Below, piece by piece: positions 18,658 through 26,435 of a stretch of 64,000 nucleotides of DNA (positions are counted from its first letter, which is position 1; each line of letters begins with the position of its first letter). A model generated the notes under the pieces. The model did no database searches, had not been told where the DNA came from, and saw nothing but the letters and a program-made list of their open reading frames with translations. The translations under genes and the position numbers were made by a program. The DNA is from Propionibacteriaceae bacterium (GTDB lineage Bacteria; Actinomycetota; Actinomycetes; Propionibacteriales; Propionibacteriaceae): assembly GCA_031285845.1 (NCBI GenBank), contig JAITVK010000007.1, positions 62,001 to 126,000 on the forward strand. Direction: 5' to 3'.

Positions 18658-19611
18658 ATGCCTGTTTTCACTACTGCGGTCCACAAGCCTGGGCCAGGCA
18701 GCCCCATCGCCCATCTGGCTGGCCACCCACGGTTGGTCGTAGGCGCGACCTTCGCCTTGGCCGCGATGGTGACTGTCGCTTTGGTGTGCGTCAGCGCCGA
18801 GGTGGCCGTACTGGACATTGTCGCCATGTTGGCCACGGTGTGGGGTCTCGATCTGGCGTTGGTGATCTACCTGATCACGGCTCGTGACACTGACAAGCTG
18901 CTGGCCAGGATCGACATTCTTCAAGACCAACTATCAGCGGCGTTGGAGGCGCCTGGCCCCGACTCGGAAGTCGTCGACCCGGCCGAGGAGTCGACCGCCG
19001 ATGAGCTCGGTGGATCGAGACGGACCGAGGATCTGACCCCGACCAGCGGGTTGACGGGTAGCGGCAGCGCGGCGCGTATTGGCACGACCCCGAACGGCAT
19101 GCCGACGGATAGCGAACCCGCGGCGCAGACCGGCCCGGTCGTGTGCGCCGACGCTCACACCGGTCAGTCGCCCAACACCGCCGGGTCGCGGCGAGCCGAC
19201 GTGGTGGCCAGCGCGGTTCTCACTCCAGCCGAGAACGTCGTCGAATCACCACCGGTCACCATCGACCAGCGCCGGGATCCGCGCCGTTGGCCCAACCCCA
19301 ACAGCCCGACCCGATTGGGGCCGCCTCCACAATGGTTCGCCACTCGAATCCCGCCGGAGCACCTGGCGGCTTTGAACAGCCAAGCCGGGGTCGGAACCGA
19401 TCAGATCCTGCGCGCCTGGACCCCACATCCGAGAGGCAATGGTCCGTGGGTGATCGAGACCCGCGACGGGCAGCGTTGGTCAGTCTTTCAGCGAGGGAAC
19501 CGTCCCGTCACCGTGGTGTCCCTGGACGACCTGCGCGCCGACCTGTCGGGGATCCGGCGCGGACGAGCACAACGGGGTCGACTGACCAGACCGACTCCAC
19601 CCGAACAGTGA
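18658..19611 (+). CDS. Membrane-anchored protein of unknown function
   Basis: The 317 residues begin with two hydrophobic helices (LVVGATFALAAMVTVALVCV and VAVLDIVAMLATVWGLDLALVIYLI, residues about 24-75). A short amphipathic helix and a Pro/Ser/Thr/Glu-rich linker of about 100 residues follow. Then comes a compact C-terminal domain (about 215-300) with PPQWFATRIPPEHLAALNSQ and a run of alternating hydrophobic residues. I do not recognise the family. The ATG has no Shine-Dalgarno but TACACT ends six bases upstream, suggesting a leaderless message. Confidence 0.75.
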   Translation: MPVFTTAVHKPGPGSPIAHLAGHPRLVVGATFALAAMVTVALVCVSAEVAVLDIVAMLATVWGLDLALVIYLITARDTDKLLARIDILQDQLSAALEAPGPDSEVVDPAEESTADELGGSRRTEDLTPTSGLTGSGSAARIGTTPNGMPTDSEPAAQTGPVVCADAHTGQSPNTAGSRRADVVASAVLTPAENVVESPPVTIDQRRDPRRWPNPNSPTRLGPPPQWFATRIPPEHLAALNSQAGVGTDQILRAWTPHPRGNGPWVIETRDGQRWSVFQRGNRPVTVVSLDDLRADLSGIRRGRAQRGRLTRPTPPEQ

Positions 19612-19684
19612 CGCTGACGGTCACGACTTCCCGCATGAGCACACAGCGCTCACCCACCACGCGGCCACCGCTCCGAATGCGATA

Positions 19685-19705
19685 CAGTCAATCTTGTTAT
19701 GACTG
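19685..19705 (+). promoter_or_regulatory. Inverted repeat at the tetR start, possible autoregulatory site
   Basis: CAGTCA-N9-TGACTG, perfect six-base arms spanning a possible -10 (TACAGT, 19683-19688) and the ATG at 19699. Position fits self-repression by the encoded TetR protein, but the sequence differs from the palindrome at 29273. Confidence 0.4.
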
Positions 19706-20370
19706 ACCAAACCGGCGATCACGCCAAAGCGAAGAAAAGCGCTCGCAAGAAGCTCGGGCCGCGCGAAGGCACCGCGACCCGACGTCGAGAGATCCTCGAA
19801 GCGGCGATGAAAGTGTTCGCGACCAAGGGCTTTCACGCGGGCACGCTCAACGATGTGGCCGAGCTGGTCGGAATGACCCACGCTGGGGTGCTTCACCACT
19901 TCGGCAGCAAAGGCAACCTGCTCCAAGCCGTCATCGGTTACCGCGACTCGGCCGACAGCTCGCAGGCCCACGCGGCGTACGGCATGAGTTTCTTCCGCCA
20001 CCTGATCGACACGGCCAAGCTCAACTCCACCCGCCCTGGAATCGTTCAAACCTATGTCGTCTTGTCGGCTGAGGCGGTGACCGAGGGCAACCCCGGGACC
20101 GAGTACTTTCTGGGCCGTTTCGACGGACTCCGCGAGCTGGTGGTCTCCCAACTGCGCGAGATCAGCCCAGCCGAGAACGGTTTAGAACCGGCCGAGTTGG
20201 AAGCCGCGGCCTCCAACATCATCGCCTTGATGGATGGCCTCCAAGTTCAGTGGCTGCTCAACCCCGACTCGGTCGATCTGGTCGACGCCACCGTCTTCGG
20301 CATCGAGGCGATCGTCAACACCGTCATGGCTGGTTCGACTCGACCGGCTCCTTTACGGGCCACGCCGTAG
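19699..20370 (+). CDS. TetR-family transcriptional regulator
   Basis: DNA-binding regulator of 223 residues. After a basic N-terminal tail, the helix-turn-helix domain covers about 27-80: REILEAAMKVFATKGFHAGTL, NDVAELVGMTHAGVLHHFGSKGNLLQAVI. The rest is an all-helical ligand and dimerisation domain. It is convergent with the sugar-transporter operon and overlaps the last gene there by 47 bp. A local role in controlling the GH3/ABC importer locus is likely; its ligand is unknown. Confidence 0.93.
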   Translation: MTDQTGDHAKAKKSARKKLGPREGTATRRREILEAAMKVFATKGFHAGTLNDVAELVGMTHAGVLHHFGSKGNLLQAVIGYRDSADSSQAHAAYGMSFFRHLIDTAKLNSTRPGIVQTYVVLSAEAVTEGNPGTEYFLGRFDGLRELVVSQLREISPAENGLEPAELEAAASNIIALMDGLQVQWLLNPDSVDLVDATVFGIEAIVNTVMAGSTRPAPLRATP

Positions 20371-21406
20371 CCAGCGCAGGCGGCACGCTCAAACCCGAGT
20401 CGTGAAGATGACAGGCCACACGGCGACTGTCATCGTCACCGGGCACACCGGATCGAGTCAACACCGGATCAGTCAGGGCGCACCGATCAGTCACGAAAGC
20501 ACAGCGGGGAGCGTACGGGCAGCCGGTGATCGTACGAGCCAAATCGGGTGGAGCCCCTGGGATCCCAGTCAACTCCTTCTTCACCCCATGCAGGGGCGGG
20601 AAGGACGCCAGCAGGGCTCGCGTGTACGGGTGACGCGCCGCGTGATAGAGCGCCTGGGCTGGACCTTCCTCGACGATCTCACCGGCGTACATGATGGCGA
20701 TGCGATCAGCGATCTCGATCAGCAACGACACGTCATGAGTGATGAAGATGACCGAGAAATCCAGCCTGGAGCGCAGTTCGGCGATCTGCTCGACGATCTG
20801 GCGCTGCATCACGACATCCAACGCGGTCGTCGGCTCGTCCATGATCAACACCTGAGGCTCCAGCGCCAAGGCCATCGCGATCATCACCCGCTGGCGCATC
20901 CCGCCCGACAGTTGATGCGGATACGAACTCAGCCGGTCGGGCGCGATGCCCACCATCTCCAGCAGTTCCCCTGCCCGAGTCCGGCACTGTTTGGCCGTGG
21001 TGCGCGGACGATGCGCGCTGATCGCGTCCGTGATCTGCACCCCGATCGGATACACCGGGTTGAGCGAGTTCATCGCCCCTTGGAACACCACAGCGGTGTC
21101 GACCCAACGGCTGGCGCGCAATTGCCGGTCCGTCATGGTCAACACATCGCGGCGCTGACCTTCGCGGTCGGTCAGCCACACTTGGCCGCCCGTGACCAAG
21201 CCCGGCGGTGGCAACAGTCTCAGCGCGGCGTACGCCAAGGTCGACTTGCCGCAGCCGGACTCGCCGGCCAAGCCGAGGACCTCTCCGCGACCCAAATCCA
21301 GGTCGATCCCGCGCAAAACATGGGTCGGATCGCTGGTGTAGCCGTAATCGACCCGAAGGCCACGGATCTGCAGCACTGGTTGCGACTGCGAAACTGACGT
21401 GCTCAT
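20324..21406 (-). CDS. Opp/Dpp-type ABC transporter ATP-binding protein (OppD-like)
   Basis: Importer ATPase of 360 residues. Walker A is GESGCGKST, the Q-loop is VFQGAMNSLNPVYP, the signature is LSGGMRQRVMIAMAL, Walker B is VLIMDEPTTALD and the H-loop is FITHDVSLL. The C-terminal oligopeptide-type extension has HPYTRALLASFP and TGCPYAPRCAFVTDRC (iron-sulphur-type cysteines). ATG 21406 overlaps the permease stop by four bases. Its last 47 bp are antisense to the end of the tetR gene. Confidence 0.95.
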   Translation of the reverse strand: MSTSVSQSQPVLQIRGLRVDYGYTSDPTHVLRGIDLDLGRGEVLGLAGESGCGKSTLAYAALRLLPPPGLVTGGQVWLTDREGQRRDVLTMTDRQLRASRWVDTAVVFQGAMNSLNPVYPIGVQITDAISAHRPRTTAKQCRTRAGELLEMVGIAPDRLSSYPHQLSGGMRQRVMIAMALALEPQVLIMDEPTTALDVVMQRQIVEQIAELRSRLDFSVIFITHDVSLLIEIADRIAIMYAGEIVEEGPAQALYHAARHPYTRALLASFPPLHGVKKELTGIPGAPPDLARTITGCPYAPRCAFVTDRCALTDPVLTRSGVPGDDDSRRVACHLHDSGLSVPPALATAWPVKEPVESNQP

Positions 21407-22467
21407 TTGCTCGCCCTGCCTTTCGTGACGACCACAGGAGTGAACCCGACGCGCGGACGGATGCCGAGTTTGCGCAGACGCCCAGCGTTCATCCCCGTGT
21501 TGCGCAGACGCGGATTGACGAACTCGTCGATGCCGAAATTGACCAAGGCCAACGACATGCCCAGCAGCGCCACGCACAGCCCCGCGGGCACGAACCACCA
21601 CCAGGCTCCCTGTTGGAACGCCCCTGATGATTGAGCCCAATACAAGATCGTGCCCCAGTTCCAATCGGACAGGGAGGCCACCCCGATGAACGCCAGCATG
21701 ACCTCACTCAACACTGCCGCGACCACGGTGTTGATGAAGGTCGAGGCGATGATCGCGGTCAGGTTCGGCATGATCTCGAAAAAGATGATCCTCCAACTGC
21801 GTTCCCCGTTGGCGCGCGCCGCCTCGACGAAGTCGCGGTGAGCCAGCGACAGCGTCTGGCTGCGCAACACTCGAGCGCCCCAAGCCCAGCCGGTCAACGC
21901 GATCACCAGGATCACCGTCCACGAGGTCGGATGTTCCATCATGGAGGTGACGATGATGATCAGCGGCAGCGCCGGGATCACCAAAAAGATGTTGGACAGC
22001 ATCGACAGGATCTCGTCGCCCCAGCCGCCGAAGTAGCCGGCGCTGACACCGATGATCACCGCCAAACAGGTGGCGATGATCCCAGCGGTGAAACCGACGA
22101 CCATCACTCCACGGGTGCCAACCACCAACTGGGAGAAGATGTCTTGACCCAATTGGGTCGCCCCCAGCCAATGGGTCGGCGACGGCGCTGACATCGAGGC
22201 CGCCGGATCGATGTCGTCGGGCGAATACGGCGCGACCCAGGGCCCGATGATGGCCACCAGGGTGAAGAACAGCAGAATCGCGATCCCGACCAACGACTTG
22301 GCGTTGCGCAGGAACACCAGACGTACCCGCTTGGGCATGACGTCCTCGCTTGTGCTGCGTGGGGACGACGATCCAGTGGTCGTGGCGCCCTGAGCACCGA
22401 TCGGGGGCGTGGTCGCCCGGGCCGTAGGCTCCAACACCGAGCCAGAGGTTTCGACAGTGTCAGACAT
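21403..22467 (-). CDS. Opp/Dpp-type ABC transporter permease (DppC-like)
   Basis: Inner-membrane permease of 354 residues. The start MSDTVETSGS at ATG 22467 gives a hydrophilic N-terminal region of about 75 residues, longer than usual, before the first helix (SLVGIAILLFFTLVAIIGPWV). The permease EAA loop reads EAARANGERSWRIIFFEIMPNL, and the overall pattern of six helices is that of the C subunit. It is 4 bp after the DppB-like gene and four bases overlapped with the next ATPase gene. Confidence 0.94.
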   Translation of the reverse strand: MSDTVETSGSVLEPTARATTPPIGAQGATTTGSSSPRSTSEDVMPKRVRLVFLRNAKSLVGIAILLFFTLVAIIGPWVAPYSPDDIDPAASMSAPSPTHWLGATQLGQDIFSQLVVGTRGVMVVGFTAGIIATCLAVIIGVSAGYFGGWGDEILSMLSNIFLVIPALPLIIIVTSMMEHPTSWTVILVIALTGWAWGARVLRSQTLSLAHRDFVEAARANGERSWRIIFFEIMPNLTAIIASTFINTVVAAVLSEVMLAFIGVASLSDWNWGTILYWAQSSGAFQQGAWWWFVPAGLCVALLGMSLALVNFGIDEFVNPRLRNTGMNAGRLRKLGIRPRVGFTPVVVTKGRASK

Positions 22468-22471
22468 CGGA

Positions 22472-23449
22472 TCAGTCCTTCCTGGTACGAGGGTCGAGTA
22501 GGGCGTAGACGATGTCAGCCAAAATGTTGGCCACAAGCACCGACAAGGTGATGATCAGGAAAATCCCCTGCATCAAGGGGTAGTCCTTCGCCCCGACCGC
22601 TTTGAGCAGTTGGAAGCCGATGCCCTGGTAGGTGAACACCTGCTCCATGACCAAGGTTCCCGACACCACAAACCCCAAGGACAAGGCGAAACCGGAGACC
22701 TGAGGCAGAATGGCGTTGCGGGCGGCGTACCCGAACATGACCCGCGACTCCGACAACCCTTTGGCCTGCGCCACCGTGACGTAATCCTCACTGGAGACGG
22801 TGATCATCATGTTGCGCATGCCTAGAATCCACCCGGCGATCGACGAGATCACGATCGTCGCGGCCGGCAGGAAGGCGTGCGACACCACCGAGGCGATGAA
22901 GTCCCAGTTCCAGCCGGGGATCAAACCGGCGGTGTACGAGCCGTAGAACGGGAAAATCGGGTAGGCCACGCCGAAGACCGCGATGAACACCAGCGCCAGC
23001 CAGAAGTACGGCACCGCTGAGAAGAACGTGGTCGCTGGAATCAAAGCTTCCGCCCAACTGCCGCGCCGCCACCCGAGGATGACGCCGAGCAAGGTGCCGA
23101 GCACGAAGGCGATGATCGTGGCCACCCCGACCAACCCGATCGTCCACGGCAGCGACTGACCGATGATCGTGGCCACCGGTGTGGGGAAGTCTTTGAAAGA
23201 GATTCCCAAATCCCCGTGGAACAGCTGCACCCAGTAGCGGCCGTACTGCGTCAACAGACTGGCATTGGAGTCCAAGCCGAACATGACGTACAGCGAATCC
23301 ATGGCGCTGGCGCTGATCTGGCCCTGATAACGGGCGAGCAGCGACTGAACCGGGTCGCCAGGCATCAGGCGAGGGATGAAGAAGTTGACGGTGACCGCCG
23401 CCCAGATCGTCACCAGGTAGAAGATGATTTTGCGCACCAGGGCTTTCAT
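22472..23449 (-). CDS. Opp/Dpp-type ABC transporter permease (DppB-like)
   Basis: The 325 residues begin with an N-terminal helix ([26 protein letters not shown]), the hallmark of the B subunit, followed by a periplasmic loop and five further helices. The coupling loop is [26 protein letters not shown]. Its ATG overlaps the stop of the OppF-like ATPase gene (ATGA). Together with the C subunit it forms the channel of the importer served by the lipoprotein at 24697. Confidence 0.95.
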   Translation of the reverse strand: MKALVRKIIFYLVTIWAAVTVNFFIPRLMPGDPVQSLLARYQGQISASAMDSLYVMFGLDSNASLLTQYGRYWVQLFHGDLGISFKDFPTPVATIIGQSLPWTIGLVGVATIIAFVLGTLLGVILGWRRGSWAEALIPATTFFSAVPYFWLALVFIAVFGVAYPIFPFYGSYTAGLIPGWNWDFIASVVSHAFLPAATIVISSIAGWILGMRNMMITVSSEDYVTVAQAKGLSESRVMFGYAARNAILPQVSGFALSLGFVVSGTLVMEQVFTYQGIGFQLLKAVGAKDYPLMQGIFLIITLSVLVANILADIVYALLDPRTRKD

Positions 23450-24570
23450 CGCGCGCCCCTTTCGTCCAGCGCCACCCGCGTGGCAGCGTCCGAGGCGGTG
23501 GCCTGCGAGTCGCCGCTGTCAGCAGTGGCCATAGTCGGCGCGCCAGGCTGGGTCGAATAGGCCCAGCAAGCCGCTTGGTGACCGTCACCGACATCCATCA
23601 GTGGCGGCGACTGGGTTTGGCACAACACCGTCGCCAGCGGACACCGTGGGTGGAATCGACACCCCGGCGGCGGATCGATCAGGCTCGGCGGCTCACCACG
23701 CGCCCCGATCGCCTCACCCGACAGGTGATCGGGATCGGGGGCCGAAGCGACCAACAGTTGGGTGTACGGATGGGCCGGGTGTTGCGTCAGCGTCTCCGAG
23801 TCACCGGCTTCGACGATCCGCCCGGCGTACATCACCATCGTCCGGTCGGCGAAGTAACGCGCCGAGGCGACGTCGTGGGTGATGTAGAGCACAGCCAACC
23901 CCATGTCGTCGCGCAAGTCGGCCAATAGATTGAGGATGCCGAGCCGCATCGAGACGTCCAGCATCGAGATCGGCTCGTCAGCCAACAACACTTTCGGGGA
24001 GGCGGCCAAGGTCCGAGCGATCGCGATGCGCTGGCGCTGGCCACCGGACAACTCGTGGGGGTATTTGTCGATGAACCGTCCAGCCGGGGTCAGCTTGACC
24101 TTCTCCAACAGCGCCTCGATCTGAGCGGTCTTCTCACCCGAAGACAAGCCGCGGTGATGGATCGCCACCGACCGGCCCAGAGTGTAGCGCACCGTGTGGA
24201 TCGAGTTCAGCGAGGCGAACGGATCCTGAAAGATCATTTGGACGTCGTGACAGTACGACCGCAGACCCCGGGCCGTGCGCACCGCCACCGCAGCCCCGTC
24301 CAGCTCGATTCTGCCCGCAGTCGCCGGCAGGGTCTGGGCCAGCAGACGCGCCACCGTCGATTTGCCTGAGCCGGACTCTCCAACCAGCGCCACCACTTGA
24401 CGACGCCACAGATCGACCGAGAAGTCTTCGACCGCGTGAACCGTACGGCCACGGGAAAACATCCCCACCGAGAAGAGTTTGGTCAAGCCCCGGGCTCGCA
24501 GCGCTGGAACCTCGCCGCTGGGTTCGACCACGGCGTCGTCGGCGACGCCCACGTTGGGACCACTCATCAT
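23446..24570 (-). CDS. Opp/Dpp-type ABC transporter ATP-binding protein (OppF-like)
   Basis: Second importer ATPase, 374 residues. It has Walker [11 protein letters not shown]-loop [16 protein letters not shown], signature [15 protein letters not shown], Walker [13 protein letters not shown] and H-loop [12 protein letters not shown]. The C-terminal extension carries [14 protein letters not shown] and [15 protein letters not shown]. Two consecutive ATG codons open the frame; the second (24567) has better spacing from AAGGAG. A hairpin separates it from the upstream binding-protein gene. Confidence 0.95.
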   Translation of the reverse strand: MMSGPNVGVADDAVVEPSGEVPALRARGLTKLFSVGMFSRGRTVHAVEDFSVDLWRRQVVALVGESGSGKSTVARLLAQTLPATAGRIELDGAAVAVRTARGLRSYCHDVQMIFQDPFASLNSIHTVRYTLGRSVAIHHRGLSSGEKTAQIEALLEKVKLTPAGRFIDKYPHELSGGQRQRIAIARTLAASPKVLLADEPISMLDVSMRLGILNLLADLRDDMGLAVLYITHDVASARYFADRTMVMYAGRIVEAGDSETLTQHPAHPYTQLLVASAPDPDHLSGEAIGARGEPPSLIDPPPGCRFHPRCPLATVLCQTQSPPLMDVGDGHQAACWAYSTQPGAPTMATADSGDSQATASDAATRVALDERGAR

Positions 24571-24657
24571 TCTCCTTCACCCCCGGACGCGCTCCACTGA
24601 CGCGCGCCCTTGACATCACACCTGGTTCATCCCACATCGCCTGAACGGCCAGGCGAG

Positions 24658-24689
24658 GGGAGGTTGGCCGAAGGTTCGGCCAACCTCCC
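24658..24689 (-). terminator. Hairpin between the binding-protein gene and the importer genes
   Basis: Fifteen-base-pair perfect stem (GGGAGGTTGGCCGAA and its complement, two-base loop) 7 bp after the lipoprotein stop. No U-run follows on the minus strand. Partial termination or 3' stabilisation here would give more binding protein than permease, which is common in importer operons. Confidence 0.7.
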
Positions 24690-24696
24690 GCAGTCG

Positions 24697-26376
24697 TCAC
24701 GCGACTGGCTTCAGCTTCGTCAGCACCAGGGTCGCGGTCGCCATCGTCATGTTGATGTCGGCGTACGGATCCTTGGCGGTCGGCCAACCGGTGTAGTACT
24801 TCTCAGAGTACTGACCCCAGCTCGGGCGTTCCAGCAACGGCACAGCCGGAACCTGGTCGATGAAGATCTTCTCGACCGTGGCGAGCGCCGCGTCCTTGTC
24901 CGCCTGACTCGGAGCGGCCGCGTAGGTCGCGAGCGCGTCGGTGGCCTCCTTGGAGTCAAAACGACCGAAGTTGTAGGTGGCCTTCTCGCCGATCGGAACC
25001 AGGTAGGTCCCGTTCATGATGTTGGAGTAGAGGTCGTACGGCGTTGATCCGTTGTCAGTCCAGTGCAAACTGGCGTCGAAGTTGCCCTTGTTGAGGTTGT
25101 CGGTCCACGTGTCAGCCGTGGGCGCCTCGACGGTCACCTGCATGCCCAGGTTCTTCTGCATCGCGTCAGCGATCAGCTGCAGCTCGGCCTGATAGTCGTT
25201 CCAGCCCGACGGCACAGCCACGGTCACGGCGACCGGGTTGCCCGACGGATCCTTCAGGGCCTCGCCCACGCCAGTGTACCCAGCATCGGTCAGGACTTTC
25301 TTCGCCCCATCGATGTCGACCTTGTAGGTCTTGCCCTTGTATTCGGAGGCGATGAACGAGTCGCCGACACCCGACGGCAGACCGGTCACCGAGGTCAGCG
25401 GCGCGGCGGCGCCGGTCGAACCGGTGTCAGACAGCACCTGACGGTCAATGATCATCGAGACGGCCTTGCGCAGGTTCACGTCGGAGAACGGAGCCTTGGC
25501 CGTGTTGAACCACAAGGCGTCGAAGGCCAGGCCCGACGGGAACCACGACACGTACTTCGGATCCTTGTCGGTGAAGACGCTCTTGTAGTTGGCGATGTAG
25601 CCCCAGCCCCACTGGACCTGGCCGGCGACCAGCGCGTTGGTCAGCGTCGTGTTGTCATTGAACGACTGATACTGGATCGTCTCGACGGCGGGCTTGCCAC
25701 CCCAGTAATCGGGGTTGGCCTTCAGAATAACGGCCTGAGCGGTCCAGGAGTCGAGCAGGTACGGCCCAGAGCCGACCGGGGTCTGGTTGAGCTCCTTGCT
25801 GACGTCGGACACTTTCTCCCAGATGTGCTTCGGGACGACGAACAGTCCGTAAACCTTGTTGACGTTGACGAACTGCGGGGCGGTGAAGGTCACTGTCACG
25901 TCTTTGCCCGACACCGACACCGAGTCGTACGGCAGGTTCTCGCCGTTGATCTCCGGGGTGTCTTTGCGCAGCTGGATCGAGTACGCCACGTCTTCTGGCG
26001 TCAGATCCTGTCCATCGCTCCACTTGACACCGTCGCGGATCGTGAACGTGATCGACGTGTAGTCGTCGCTCCACTTCCACGCCGACGCCAGCCACGGCGT
26101 GGGCTCGGCCGTTGGGTCGAGCAGGTTCGGCTGAACCAAGGACTCGTAGATCGCGAACGCGTAGCCCTCGCCGCGAGCGGCGGACGTGCTGACGAACGGG
26201 TTGGAGTTGTTCGACAACGGGCCGTCGGGTTTGGCGAAAGACAGCACTGGAGCGGAATTCGCCGCCCCGCTGCTGTTGCCATTGTTCGGATTGGCGCCAG
26301 TGGCGCATCCGCTCAGGACCATCGCTGCGGCTGCTGCGACGGCCACGATTGAAGCTAATCGCTTCGACTTCATCAT
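24697..26376 (-). CDS. Extracellular solute-binding lipoprotein, family 5
   Basis: Substrate-binding protein of 559 residues. The signal peptide is MMKSKRLASIVAVAAAAAMVLSGC, with lipobox LSGC and the lipidated cysteine near residue 24. The mature protein shows the family 5 pattern: SAWKWSDDYTSITFTIRDGVKWSDGQDLTPEDVAYS split over about 85-120, then FSDVNLRKAVSMIIDRQVL. Two ATGs are possible; the second (26373) is six bases from AGGAG. It lies 59 bp after GH3, so the substrate is probably a beta-linked oligosaccharide rather than a peptide (inference). Confidence 0.94.
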   Translation of the reverse strand: MMKSKRLASIVAVAAAAAMVLSGCATGANPNNGNSSGAANSAPVLSFAKPDGPLSNNSNPFVSTSAARGEGYAFAIYESLVQPNLLDPTAEPTPWLASAWKWSDDYTSITFTIRDGVKWSDGQDLTPEDVAYSIQLRKDTPEINGENLPYDSVSVSGKDVTVTFTAPQFVNVNKVYGLFVVPKHIWEKVSDVSKELNQTPVGSGPYLLDSWTAQAVILKANPDYWGGKPAVETIQYQSFNDNTTLTNALVAGQVQWGWGYIANYKSVFTDKDPKYVSWFPSGLAFDALWFNTAKAPFSDVNLRKAVSMIIDRQVLSDTGSTGAAAPLTSVTGLPSGVGDSFIASEYKGKTYKVDIDGAKKVLTDAGYTGVGEALKDPSGNPVAVTVAVPSGWNDYQAELQLIADAMQKNLGMQVTVEAPTADTWTDNLNKGNFDASLHWTDNGSTPYDLYSNIMNGTYLVPIGEKATYNFGRFDSKEATDALATYAAAPSQADKDAALATVEKIFIDQVPAVPLLERPSWGQYSEKYYTGWPTAKDPYADINMTMATATLVLTKLKPVA

Positions 26377-26435
26377 GATCTCCTTCGATTGTTTGATAGT
26401 GATGATGTGGATTTCCTGGGCAAGATCGACATAGC

